From an uncultured Clostridia bacterium (GTDB lineage: Bacteria > Bacillota > Clostridia > TANB77 > CAG-508), in assembly GCA_934162365.1 (NCBI GenBank), contig CAKPIK010000006.1, positions 1 through 50,276 on the forward strand: a stretch of DNA of 50,276 nucleotides, written 5' to 3'. Made by a program: the position numbers and the translations under genes. The notes beneath the pieces were generated by a model. The model saw nothing but the letters and a program-made list of their open reading frames with translations. It searched no databases and was not told the DNA's origin. Positions within the stretch are counted from its first letter, which is position 1; every line of letters starts with the position of its first letter. Positions 32,794 to 41,244 of this stretch are shown piece by piece.

Positions 32794-33540
32794 ATGTATA
32801 AGTTTTTTGTAGAAGAAGAACAAATAGATGATAAAATAATTAAAATAATTGGACAAGATGTTAATCATATAAAAAATGTATTAAGATTAGAAATCGGAGA
32901 AGATATATGTGTTTGTAACAAAAAAACATCAAGTAGTTTTATATGTAAGATAGCGGATTTTAATAACAATGAAGTAAAATGTAAGGTTTTTGAAAAAATA
33001 TTAGAAACTACAGAAACTAAAACGTATATTCACATTTTTCAAGGCTTGCCTAAAGCAGATAAAATGGAATACATAATTGAAAAGTGCACAGAAATAGGAG
33101 TAAAAGAGATAACTCCTGTTATAATGAAAAGAACTATCGTAAAATTAGAAGAAAAAGATAAAATAAAAAAGTTAGATAGATGGAATAAGATTGCAGAAGT
33201 AGCTTCAAAACAGTCTAAAAGAGATACAATATTAAAGGTAAATAATATAATAAATTTAAAACAAATATTTGAAAAATTATCAGACTATGATATACTTTTA
33301 GTTGCATATGAAAATGAAGATAAAAATACTTTAAAAAAAGTTTTATGTGACTTCAAAAATGATAAAGAAAATTTGAAGGTCGCTGTAGTTATTGGACCGG
33401 AAGGTGGAATAGATGAAACGGAAATAAATAGCTTAAAATTAGAAGGGTTTAAAACAGTTACATTAGGAAAAAGAATATTAAGAACAGAAACAGCGCCACT
33501 TGTTATAGCAAGTAATATTTTATACGAGTTGGAGGAATAA
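32794..33540 (+). CDS. rsmE: 16S rRNA (uracil1498-N3)-methyltransferase RsmE
   Basis: Methylates U1498 of 16S rRNA in the decoding centre. The 248-residue product has a PUA-like N-terminal domain (NHIKNVLRLEIGEDICV) and a SPOUT knotted C-terminal domain with IFQGLPKADKMEYIIEKCTEIGV, KQSKRD, VIGPEGGIDETEI and TLGKRILRTETA. All family motifs are present. It is followed after three bases by a GTG-started membrane gene whose ribosome site lies in the rsmE end. Confidence 0.95.
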   Translation: MYKFFVEEEQIDDKIIKIIGQDVNHIKNVLRLEIGEDICVCNKKTSSSFICKIADFNNNEVKCKVFEKILETTETKTYIHIFQGLPKADKMEYIIEKCTEIGVKEITPVIMKRTIVKLEEKDKIKKLDRWNKIAEVASKQSKRDTILKVNNIINLKQIFEKLSDYDILLVAYENEDKNTLKKVLCDFKNDKENLKVAVVIGPEGGIDETEINSLKLEGFKTVTLGKRILRTETAPLVIASNILYELEE

Positions 33541-33543
33541 TTT

Positions 33544-34071
33544 GTGAAAGAATTATCTAAAAGAGAACAAAAGAAATTGGAAAAAATTAAGGAAGAAAAC
33601 TTACAAAAATTTGATGAAGAATACAAAAAAAGTAGAATAATACCTGAAGATTATAAAAAACAAATAAAAAAGAGAGTGATAAAGAATAGTATTATTGCAG
33701 TTATAATGATAACATATTTAATATTACTAAATATATTATCACTACACATTGAAACCACAACGTATATTTTAGGAATAAGAATTTTATGTGTAATATTAGC
33801 CATTGTTTCTATTGCGTTTTTTGAATTAAGTTATAGAAAAGATAATGGATATTTATTTTTATATGGTGCTGAGTTTTTGGTATTGGCAACAATAACACTA
33901 TTTAGTGTATATGCATATTCTATTTTTTACGTAACATACAACAATATATTGGCAGGAATACTTGCTGTAGTTATTGTATATTATATAGTTAAAACAATTT
34001 TAACAATTAAAAGTATGAAAAAACAATACTATAAAGAGTTAAATGATATTAGAGATATAGTAAAAAAATAA
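33544..34071 (+). CDS. Unknown membrane protein
   Basis: The 175-residue product starts with a charged, Lys/Glu-rich coiled segment (about 45 residues), followed by four hydrophobic segments (about 52-70, 78-97, 107-125, 130-148) and a charged tail (SMKKQYYKELNDIRDIVKK). I do not recognise the family. The GTG start is supported by GGAGGA overlapping the rsmE stop (33531-33536). It is co-transcribed with rsmE. Confidence 0.7.
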   Translation: MKELSKREQKKLEKIKEENLQKFDEEYKKSRIIPEDYKKQIKKRVIKNSIIAVIMITYLILLNILSLHIETTTYILGIRILCVILAIVSIAFFELSYRKDNGYLFLYGAEFLVLATITLFSVYAYSIFYVTYNNILAGILAVVIVYYIVKTILTIKSMKKQYYKELNDIRDIVKK

Positions 34072-34102
34072 CATTTAAATTTTAAAGGAGGAAATACTAA
34101 CA

Positions 34103-34975
34103 ATGATTAGAAGTATGACTGGATATGGTAGAGGAATATACGAAGTAGACGGAAGAGAATATACAGTAGAAATTAAAGCGGTAAACAATAGATATTGCGA
34201 TGTTTCTGTAAAAGTACCAAGAAGTATAAGCTATTTGGAAGAAAAAATAAAAAAAGAAGTAACAAATAAGGTTTCTCGTGGTAAAATAGATGTTTTTGTT
34301 TCTTTTTATAATAATAGTACCAAAGGAAAAAATATAAAATTTAATAATGAGCTAGCTAGTATTTATATAAATGAATTAAAAGAATTAGCACAAAATAATG
34401 GATTGGAAGAAAAAATAAATGTTATCGATATTTCAAAGATGCCAGATGTCCTTGTAATTGAGAACGAAGATGATGAAGAATTGATTTGGAATGAATTAAA
34501 AGTTCCATTAGAAGAAGCACTAAAATCTTTTATCTTAATGAAAGAAACAGAAGGAAACAAAATATATGAAGACTTATCAAAAAGAATAGATGACATACAA
34601 AACAAAGTTAATATAATTTCTCAAAATTCTACTAGACTTATTAAAGAATATGTAGTAAAATTAGAAACAAGAATAAAAGAACTATTAAATACAGAGAATA
34701 TTGATGAAAATAGACTAGCAATGGAGACTGTTATATATGCCGATAAGTGCTCAGTTGAAGAAGAAATAACGAGACTTAATAGTCATATATATCAATTTAA
34801 AGAGTTGATGAAAGAAAAAGTTGCTGGTAAAAAAATTGACTTTTTAATTCAAGAGATGAATAGAGAAACAAATACAATAGGCTCTAAATCAAGTTCTGTT
34901 GAAATAACAAATTTAGTTATTGAAATGAAAACTCAAATAGAGGATATTCGTGAACAAATACAAAACATAGAGTAA
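34103..34975 (+). CDS. YicC-family endoribonuclease
   Basis: The 290-residue product has the YicC signature start MIRSMTGYGRG and VEIKAVNNRYCDVSVKVPR, and the C-terminal DUF1732 domain with EITRLNSHIYQF, GKKIDFLIQEMNRETNTIGSKSS. YicC proteins are RNases implicated in small-RNA decay. In Firmicutes the gene usually heads a cluster with remA, gmk and rpoZ; here rpoZ follows directly and remA is missing. The ribosome site is AAAGGAGG. Confidence 0.92.
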   Translation: MIRSMTGYGRGIYEVDGREYTVEIKAVNNRYCDVSVKVPRSISYLEEKIKKEVTNKVSRGKIDVFVSFYNNSTKGKNIKFNNELASIYINELKELAQNNGLEEKINVIDISKMPDVLVIENEDDEELIWNELKVPLEEALKSFILMKETEGNKIYEDLSKRIDDIQNKVNIISQNSTRLIKEYVVKLETRIKELLNTENIDENRLAMETVIYADKCSVEEEITRLNSHIYQFKELMKEKVAGKKIDFLIQEMNRETNTIGSKSSSVEITNLVIEMKTQIEDIREQIQNIE

Positions 34976-34999
34976 ATTTAAATTAGGGGGAATAAAATT

Positions 35000-35188
35000 A
35001 TGATGGTAAAACCAAGTGTACAAGAATTATTAAAAAAGGTTGATAACAGATATAGACTTGTTATTGTAACTGCAAAAAGAGCTAGACAAATAGCTGCTGG
35101 AGATATTTGTATGACTAGAGTGGATGAAAAATCACCAGTAACTTTAGCTGCAAATGAAATCGCAGAAGGTAAGGTGAGACCATGCTAG
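35000..35188 (+). CDS. rpoZ: RNA polymerase omega subunit
   Basis: The 62-residue product has the omega core: PSVQELLKKVDNRYRLVIVTAKRARQIA with the conserved AKRARQ and the later PVTLAANEIAEGKV. It is about the typical Firmicute length. The ribosome site is GGGGG. The reading frame overlaps the gmk start by seven bases, so the two are translationally coupled. The order yicC-rpoZ-gmk reverses the usual gmk-rpoZ order. Confidence 0.9.
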   Translation: MMVKPSVQELLKKVDNRYRLVIVTAKRARQIAAGDICMTRVDEKSPVTLAANEIAEGKVRPC

Positions 35189-35760
35189 TAATCTTATCTG
35201 GAGTATCTGGTGCAGGAAAAGATACAATAAAAAAAGAACTAATAAAAAGAGAAGAAAATATAATAACAATTCCATCATACACAGATAGACCGATGAGACC
35301 TGGAGATGTTGAAGGGGGAACTTATCATTTTGTATCAACAGATGAATTTGAAAAAATGATAAAAAATAATGAGTTATATGAATATAATGTACATCATGAT
35401 CATTATTATGGAACTTCTAAAAAGATTTTTAATGAAAAGGTAAAAGAAGGAAAAATCATAGTAAAAGATATTGATGTAAATGGAACAGAACATCTTGCTA
35501 ATTTATTAAAAGATGATATGAAAGTTGTAACAATTTTCTTAAGAGTTCCTAAAGAAGAATTAGAAAAAAGATTAAAAAATAGGATAGACAAGCCTTCTAT
35601 AAAAGAAATAAAATTAAGATTAAACAGATTTGATTATGAAGAATCAAGAATTGATTTATATGATTATGTCCTAAAAAATGACAACTTAGAAAAAACAGTA
35701 CAAATAATTAGTACTATAATAAAAAACGAATATGAAATGTGTAAAGACCAGTTTAAATAA
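35182..35760 (+). CDS. gmk: Guanylate kinase
   Basis: Phosphorylates GMP to GDP. The 192-residue product has a P-loop LSGVSGAGKDT near residue 5, the GMP-binding SYTDRPMRPGDVEGGTYHFVS, and IVKDIDVNGTEHL followed by the lid with RLKNRID. The loop reads GVSGAGKD where most have GPSGVGKS, so the last Ser/Gly is replaced by Asp, mildly divergent. Its stop codon lies inside the terminator stem. It overlaps rpoZ upstream. Confidence 0.9.
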   Translation: MLVILSGVSGAGKDTIKKELIKREENIITIPSYTDRPMRPGDVEGGTYHFVSTDEFEKMIKNNELYEYNVHHDHYYGTSKKIFNEKVKEGKIIVKDIDVNGTEHLANLLKDDMKVVTIFLRVPKEELEKRLKNRIDKPSIKEIKLRLNRFDYEESRIDLYDYVLKNDNLEKTVQIISTIIKNEYEMCKDQFK

Positions 35761-35779
35761 ACTGGTCTTTACTTTTTTT
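35741..35779 (+). terminator. Terminator overlapping the gmk stop codon
   Basis: A perfect 14-bp stem (35741-35754 with 35759-35772) has a four-base loop and then seven Ts. The gmk stop codon (35758-35760) is in the loop and 3' arm, so ribosomes finishing gmk reach into the hairpin. Confidence 0.85.
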
Positions 35780-36188
35780 AATGAAAATTTTCGATTCTTC
35801 CGTTAATTCTTATATGTCCTGCATTAGTGACCTCTAAGGATTCAATATTCTTTGGAATAGGATAGGTTGGAGTAGCAAATCTTTCAAAAGATAAGTTTAC
35901 AAAGTTTGAACCTGGACGAAATGCTATGGCATGAATGTGAGAATATCTTACAATACACATGCATACAAGCTTTGAAAATTCGTCTTCGGAAAAACAAGAC
36001 CGAACCATGTCTAATACAAAGAATATAGAAGAAAGTCTGTCGCTATTGACAAAAGGAATTGAACTATAATTTGCAAGTGGTATATTATTACTTTCGTAAT
36101 AGTTTTTTAAAAGTTTTTGCAAATTACTTGAATCCAGAGAATTGCCATAGTACCTTTCAATAAAATCCTGTACCTCGCTAATTTTCAT
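35778..36188 (-). CDS. Unknown minus-strand protein with an in-frame T-CGG codon
   Basis: The 136-residue product is not recognised. It begins MKISEVQDFIERYYG, is soluble and has no signal. The start at 36188 is chosen because GGAGGT (36201-36196) lies seven bases upstream; a longer frame to 36218 lacks a site. Codon 63 (36002-36000) is CGG, with context GTT-CGG-T, and the frame stays open for 73 more codons, while a +1 shift would stop after about 19 codons. So here CGG seems to be read as an ordinary sense codon. It uses more mixed codons than its neighbours. Confidence 0.65.
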   Translation of the reverse strand: MKISEVQDFIERYYGNSLDSSNLQKLLKNYYESNNIPLANYSSIPFVNSDRLSSIFFVLDMVRSCFSEDEFSKLVCMCIVRYSHIHAIAFRPGSNFVNLSFERFATPTYPIPKNIESLEVTNAGHIRINGRIENFH

Positions 36189-36250
36189 TTTTTTTACCTC
36201 CAAAAATTTTTTTGACATAAGTTGAAAAGCCTAAGATGAAAAAAGGTTTC

Positions 36251-36281
36251 AAAATATGATATATATATTATATCATATTTT
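36251..36281. promoter_or_regulatory. AT-rich palindrome upstream of the minus-strand gene
   Basis: AAAATATGATATA (36251-36263) is the exact complement of 36269-36281, with a five-base loop. It lies about 60 bases upstream of the gene ending at 35778, where an operator or promoter would sit. AT-only composition makes chance or a weak terminator possible. Confidence 0.35.
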
Positions 36282-36319
36282 GTTAAATATTACAAATTTC
36301 AATTTGTTAATGTTTGATT

Positions 36320-36363
36320 AAAAAAATAAATAAACAGTTCATTTTTGAACTGCTTATTTATTT
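36320..36363 (-). terminator. Terminator of tRNA-Asn
   Basis: On the minus strand, 36363-36347 pairs with 36340-36324 (one G-T pair) around a six-base loop, followed by TTTTTTAA. It starts one base after the tRNA CCA end. Confidence 0.8.
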
Positions 36364-36439
36364 TGGCTCCTCGTGCTGGGCTCGAACCAGCGACCTATCG
36401 GTTAACAGCCGAGCGCTCTACCAACTGAGCTAACGAGGA
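36364..36439 (-). tRNA. tRNA-Asn (GTT)
   Basis: A 76-base tRNA on the minus strand. The acceptor stem TCCTCGT pairs with ACGAGGA, discriminator G, and CCA is encoded. The D arm has TTAGCTCAGTTGGTAGAGC; the anticodon loop reads CTGTTAA with anticodon GTT; the T arm has GGTTCGAGCCC. It has its own promoter upstream and terminator downstream. Confidence 0.97.
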
Positions 36440-36457
36440 ATATTTTATATATTTTGA

Positions 36458-36486
36458 ATTATATATTATAGTTTTAACTTTTTCAA
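36458..36486 (-). promoter_or_regulatory. Promoter of tRNA-Asn
   Basis: On the minus strand, TTGAAA (36486-36481), 17 bases, TATAAT (36463-36458), about 19 bases before the tRNA 5' end. Confidence 0.7.
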
Positions 36487-36576
36487 TAGTTTTATTAAAA
36501 AAAATTAAAAAAATTTAAAATATTGTTAAATAATATTTAAAGAGTGATATAATAATAAATATTAGAGGTGAAAAAA

Positions 36577-39204
36577 ATGACAAATGATAAAAAAGAAAAT
36601 GTGAATTTTAAAGAAATGTATGGCAAGGCTACGATTTTAAAGCCGGAAGAGATTATTAATGAACAAAAAATAAATTTAGAAAAAGGATTATCAACAAAAC
36701 AAGTAAAAGATAAAATAGATAAATATGGATATAACATTATAAGTAAAAGTAAAGAAAAGAAATGGTATAATTATTTTTTTGAAAGTTTGTTTAGCAAATT
36801 TAATTTAATATTACTTGGTATTGCAGTAGTTTTATTTTATACAGATGTAATACTTGCAGAAAAACCAAGTTATGCCAATATTATAGTTATTATAGTATTA
36901 GTGCTAATTAGTACATTTTTAGAGTTTTTCGAAGAATTTAAATCAAATAAAGCAGCAGCTAAACTAAAAGAAATGGTTGCTACCCAAAGTACAGTTATAA
37001 GAAATGGTAAAAAGATTAAAATATTAAATAAAGATATTGTAATTGGAGATATAGTTGTTTTATCAGCAGGAGACATGATACCAGCAGATTTAAGAGTTTT
37101 AGAAGCAAAAGATTTATATATTGGACAATCGTCTTTAACAGGTGAATCAGATTCTGTTAGGAAACTTGCAGAAAGCGAATTAAAATCAATAGATGATATA
37201 GAGTTTATAACTGATATTGATACAATATGCTTTATGGGAACAAATGTAATAAGTGGTTCTGCAAAAGCAGTAGTTATAAAAACTGCTGACGATACTTACT
37301 TTGGAAAAGTTTCACATACATTAACTACTGGAAAACCTAAAACAGCTTTTGAAAAAGGAATAGAAAATATAAGTAAACTACTAATTCGATTCATGCTAAT
37401 AATGGTTCCTATTACTTTCTTGTTAAATGTATGGAAACATAATACTCTTACAGCATTTACATTTTCTGTGTCTATTGCAATTATAATAACTCCATTGTTA
37501 TTGCCTGTAATTCTTTCTTCTGGACTTGCAAAAGGTGCAGTAAATATGTCTAAAAAGAAGACTATTGTAAAAAGACTTGAAAGTATACAAAGTTTTGGAG
37601 GCATGAACATTTTATGTACAGACAAAACTGGGACTTTAACAGAAGATAGAATAGTTTTAGAAAAATACTTAAATGTTAATGGAGAAGAAGATTATGGCGT
37701 ATTAAAACAAGCATACCTTAATGCATATTTCCAAACAGGGCTAAAAGGAAGCATAGATGAAGCAATAATAAAAAAAGCACAAGATAATGGACTTGCGAAA
37801 GAAATAGAAGGCGAGTTTAAAATAATTGACGAAATACCATTTGACTTTACTAGAAGGAGATTATCTGTTGTAGTAACTAATGGAACAAAAAAAGAATTAA
37901 TTACCAAAGGCGCTGTTGAAGAAATATTAAGTATTAGTTCATTTGTAGAATATAAGGGACAAGTTTCTTCAATAAATAATGAAATTAAAACTAATATAAG
38001 AAAAATAGCTAAAGAATTAAATAAACAGGGGCTAAGAGTTGTTGCAGTTTGTAAAAAATATGATATAGAAAAAATAGAAAACTTTAAAGTATCTGATGAA
38101 AACAAGATGATTCTAACAGGATTTATTGGATTTTTAGATCCACCTAAAGAAAGTGCAAAAGCAGCAATTGAGAAGCTGAACAAAGCTGGAATTCGAGTAA
38201 TTGTTTTAACTGGTGATAATAGTGATGTAACAAAATGTGTATGTGATAAGGTTAATATTAATACTTCTCAAATCCTTGTTGGAAATCAAATAGATAAAAT
38301 GTCCGATATGGCACTAAAAAGAGTTATAAAAAGAGTTAATGTATTTGCAAAATTATCTCCAATACAAAAAGCAAGGATTATAAGAATCTTAAAAGAAGCT
38401 GGAAACACAGTAGGATATATGGGGGATGGAATTAATGATAGTCCATCATTAATTAACTCTGACATTGGTATTTCTGTAGATACTGCTGTGGATATTGCAA
38501 AAGAAACAGCAGATATTATATTACTTGAAAAAGATTTAAATGTTTTATTAGATGGTGTAAAAGAGGGAAGAAAGACATATGCAAACCTAATAAAATATAT
38601 AAAACTAGCAACAAGTTTTAACTTTGGAGAAGTTATATCTGTAATAATAGCTAGTGTTATTTTACCGTTTTTACCAGAAACACCAATTCAGCTATTAGTA
38701 GAAGGTTTAATATATGATTTAGGACAATTAACACTTCCATTTGACAATGTGGATGAAGAACACTTAGATAAACCTAAAAATTGGAATACTAATAGTTTGA
38801 AACGATTTATGCTTGTTATGGGACCATTAAGTACAATGTTTGATATGATAGTGTTCTTAGTAATGTGGTTTGAATTTAATCTAAGAAGTAACAGTATAGC
38901 ACTATTTCAAACAATATGGTTTACTTACAGCATAATCTCTAATTTGGTTGGAATGCATATAATTAGAACAAATAAAAAACCAATAATACAAAGCCATGCA
39001 TCAAAATCAGTATATATTTCTTCAATTTCAATAAGTATATTTGCAATTTTTATTCCATATACAATTTTAGGAAAAGCAATAGGACTTGTTCCAATTGGAT
39101 TTAAATATATATTGGTATTTATGTTAGCAATACCAGCACTATATTGTGTAGTTGCACAAGTAGTAAAGAAAAGATATATCAAAAAATATGGAGAATGGTT
39201 ATAA
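36577..39204 (+). CDS. mgtA: P-type ATPase, MgtA-like magnesium importer (type IIIB)
   Basis: Couples ATP hydrolysis to Mg2+ uptake across the membrane. The 875-residue product has SLTGES in the actuator domain, D349 in CTDKTGTLTEDRIVLE as the phosphorylation site, ITKGAVEE in the nucleotide domain, and GDGINDSPSL in the hinge. The membrane motif ITPLLLPVILSSGLAKGAVNMSKKK and the tail PFLPETPIQLLVEGLIYD with LPFDNVDEEHLDKP match MgtA better than Ca2+ or H+ pumps. The ATG at 36577 is chosen because AGAGG lies eight bases upstream; the GTG at 36568 is too close. A possible promoter lies at 36523-36553 with a long spacer. Confidence 0.88.
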   Translation: MTNDKKENVNFKEMYGKATILKPEEIINEQKINLEKGLSTKQVKDKIDKYGYNIISKSKEKKWYNYFFESLFSKFNLILLGIAVVLFYTDVILAEKPSYANIIVIIVLVLISTFLEFFEEFKSNKAAAKLKEMVATQSTVIRNGKKIKILNKDIVIGDIVVLSAGDMIPADLRVLEAKDLYIGQSSLTGESDSVRKLAESELKSIDDIEFITDIDTICFMGTNVISGSAKAVVIKTADDTYFGKVSHTLTTGKPKTAFEKGIENISKLLIRFMLIMVPITFLLNVWKHNTLTAFTFSVSIAIIITPLLLPVILSSGLAKGAVNMSKKKTIVKRLESIQSFGGMNILCTDKTGTLTEDRIVLEKYLNVNGEEDYGVLKQAYLNAYFQTGLKGSIDEAIIKKAQDNGLAKEIEGEFKIIDEIPFDFTRRRLSVVVTNGTKKELITKGAVEEILSISSFVEYKGQVSSINNEIKTNIRKIAKELNKQGLRVVAVCKKYDIEKIENFKVSDENKMILTGFIGFLDPPKESAKAAIEKLNKAGIRVIVLTGDNSDVTKCVCDKVNINTSQILVGNQIDKMSDMALKRVIKRVNVFAKLSPIQKARIIRILKEAGNTVGYMGDGINDSPSLINSDIGISVDTAVDIAKETADIILLEKDLNVLLDGVKEGRKTYANLIKYIKLATSFNFGEVISVIIASVILPFLPETPIQLLVEGLIYDLGQLTLPFDNVDEEHLDKPKNWNTNSLKRFMLVMGPLSTMFDMIVFLVMWFEFNLRSNSIALFQTIWFTYSIISNLVGMHIIRTNKKPIIQSHASKSVYISSISISIFAIFIPYTILGKAIGLVPIGFKYILVFMLAIPALYCVVAQVVKKRYIKKYGEWL

Positions 39205-39210
39205 TTGTTA

Positions 39211-39240
39211 AGAAAAAAGCGATTTTATCGCTTTTTTTCT
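39211..39240 (+). terminator. Terminator of the mgtA gene
   Basis: AGAAAAAAGCGAT (39211-39223) pairs with ATCGCTTTTTTTCT (39227-39240), with the T run as part of the stem. It lies upstream of ruvB. Confidence 0.75.
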
Positions 39241-39284
39241 TGCATTATTTTTATATTAAATATATAATTACAGTGGTGATTTTT

Positions 39285-40289
39285 GTGGAGGAAAATAAAA
39301 TTATAAGTCCAGAGTTAGAAGACTTTGAAGAAGAAAGATTAGAAAAGTCGTTAAGACCTAAAACATTAGATGAATATATTGGACAAGATAAAGTAAAAGA
39401 AAATATGAAAGTGTATATTGAGGCTGCAAAAAAAAGAGAAGAACCTCTAGACCATGTATTGTTATATGGCCCTCCAGGACTTGGAAAAACAACACTCTCT
39501 AACATAATATCAAATGAAATGAATTCAAATATAAAAATAACATCAGGTCCAGCAATAGAAAAGCCTGGAGACTTGGCTGCACTTCTTACAAATCTTAACG
39601 AATATGATGTTTTATTTATAGATGAGATACATAGATTAAATAAAAGTGTAGAAGAAATATTATATCCTGCACTAGAAGATTACACATTAGATATTATTAT
39701 AGGAAAGGGTCCAAGTGCTAGGTCTATAAGATTAGATTTGCCTAAATTTACACTTATTGGGGCAACAACAAAAGTTGGTTCATTAACAACTCCACTTCGT
39801 GATAGATTTGGAATAATACAAAGACTTGAATTGTATAAGCCAGAAGACTTAAAAACAATTGTTAAAAGATCTAGTAAAATATTAGAAATAAATATAGATG
39901 ATGATGCAGCATATGAAATTGCAAGACGTTCAAGAGGAACTCCAAGAATTGCAAATAGAATTCTAAAAAGAGTAAGAGATTATGCAGTAGTATTAGGTGA
40001 TGGAAACATAAACTTAAAACTTGCTAAAGTTGCTCTTAATAAGCTTGAAATAGATGAACTAGGATTAGATGAAATAGACAGAAAAGTATTAGAAACAATA
40101 ATACTAAAGTATGCTGGAGGACCTGTTGGCTTGGAAACATTAGCAGCAACAATAGGCGAAGAAGTAGAAACAATAGAAGATGTATACGAACCATTTTTAA
40201 TGCAATTAGGTTTTATATCTAGAACACCAAGAGGAAGAATTGCACTAGAACCAGCTTATAAACATATAGGCGTTGAATTTAATAAATAA
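39285..40289 (+). CDS. ruvB: Holliday junction DNA helicase RuvB
   Basis: Drives branch migration with RuvA. The 334-residue product has Walker A YGPPGLGKTT, Walker B VLFIDEIHRL, sensor 1 IGATTKVG, the arginine finger in PLRDRFGIIQRLE, and the C-terminal winged helix (GGPVGLETLAATIGEE, FISRTPRGR). The GTG at 39285 is used because AGTGGTG lies six bases upstream and the family starts with such a short acidic segment (EENKIISPELED). Longer readings run back through the mgtA terminator. ruvA is not adjacent. Confidence 0.95.
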   Translation: MEENKIISPELEDFEEERLEKSLRPKTLDEYIGQDKVKENMKVYIEAAKKREEPLDHVLLYGPPGLGKTTLSNIISNEMNSNIKITSGPAIEKPGDLAALLTNLNEYDVLFIDEIHRLNKSVEEILYPALEDYTLDIIIGKGPSARSIRLDLPKFTLIGATTKVGSLTTPLRDRFGIIQRLELYKPEDLKTIVKRSSKILEINIDDDAAYEIARRSRGTPRIANRILKRVRDYAVVLGDGNINLKLAKVALNKLEIDELGLDEIDRKVLETIILKYAGGPVGLETLAATIGEEVETIEDVYEPFLMQLGFISRTPRGRIALEPAYKHIGVEFNK

Positions 40290-40299
40290 GGGGATAATA

Positions 40300-41235
40300 A
40301 TGAAGAAAATATCGGTAGTTATACCAATGTATTTTGAAGAAGAAGTTGCAGAAGAATGCTATAATAGAACTAAAAAAATGTTAGATACATTAGAAAATTA
40401 TGAGCATGAAATAATATTTGTAAATGATGGTAGTAAAGATCAAACATTACCAATATTAGAAAATATTGCTAAAAATGATAACAATGTAAAAATATTATCA
40501 TTTTCAAGAAATTTTGGACATCAAGCTGCAGTTACAGCAGGACTAAAGTATACAACAGGGGATGTTGTAGCTATTATGGATGCTGATCTACAAGATCCAC
40601 CAGAAGTTATAACAGAAATGGTTAAATTGTGGGAACAAGGCAACGAAGTAATATATGCCAAAAGAAAAAGCAGAGAGGGCGAATCTAAATTTAAGTTATT
40701 TACAGCAAAAATGTTTTATAAAGTGTTAAATGGATTATCTGATGTTGAAATTCCAAAAGATACAGGAGATTTTAGATTAGCAGATAGAAAAGTAATAGAT
40801 GTAATTAATTCCTTACCTGAACATAATAAATTTTTAAGGGGCCTATTTAGTTGGGTAGGTTTTAAACAGATACCACTTGAATATGAAAGAAAAGAACGAT
40901 TTGCCGGAAAAACAAAATATCCATTAAAGAAAATGCTAAAACTAGCATCTGATGGAATAACAAGTTTTTCTACCAAACCATTAAAAATATTAGGAGTACT
41001 TGGGTTGATATCTGTAATTGCTTCAATAGTTATATTGATATATGCATTAATATCATATATATTTAATTTAAATCAATTAACTGCTGGTTGGACATCTATA
41101 ATGGTTACTGTTACATTTTTAGGAGGAATGCAATTGTTATCAATATGGCTTATATCAGAATATATAGGAAAAATATATGATGAAAGTAAAGGAAGACCAG
41201 AATATATTATAGATAAAAAAATAAATATTGATTAA
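40300..41235 (+). CDS. GT2 polyprenyl-phosphate sugar transferase (GtrB-like)
   Basis: Moves a sugar from a nucleotide donor to undecaprenyl phosphate on the inner membrane face. The 311-residue product has the GT-A core: SVVIPMYFEEEVAEECY, FVNDGSKDQT, LSFSRNFGHQAAV, DADLQDPPEV and GDFRLADRKV, then two C-terminal membrane helices (about 232-290). This is the DPM1/GtrB/CsbB type. The start at 40300 has AAGGGG upstream. It serves here as the intact reference for the shifted paralogue at 42751: its glycines in LWEQGNEVI and TAGWTSI align with both shift sites. It begins a run of glycosylation genes. Confidence 0.92.
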   Translation: MKKISVVIPMYFEEEVAEECYNRTKKMLDTLENYEHEIIFVNDGSKDQTLPILENIAKNDNNVKILSFSRNFGHQAAVTAGLKYTTGDVVAIMDADLQDPPEVITEMVKLWEQGNEVIYAKRKSREGESKFKLFTAKMFYKVLNGLSDVEIPKDTGDFRLADRKVIDVINSLPEHNKFLRGLFSWVGFKQIPLEYERKERFAGKTKYPLKKMLKLASDGITSFSTKPLKILGVLGLISVIASIVILIYALISYIFNLNQLTAGWTSIMVTVTFLGGMQLLSIWLISEYIGKIYDESKGRPEYIIDKKINID

Positions 41236-41244
41236 GAGGAAACG

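Noticed and set aside
39144..39284. Upstream starts for ruvB
   Set aside because: They run through the mgtA coding end and its terminator; GTG 39285 has a ribosome site and the expected N-terminus.
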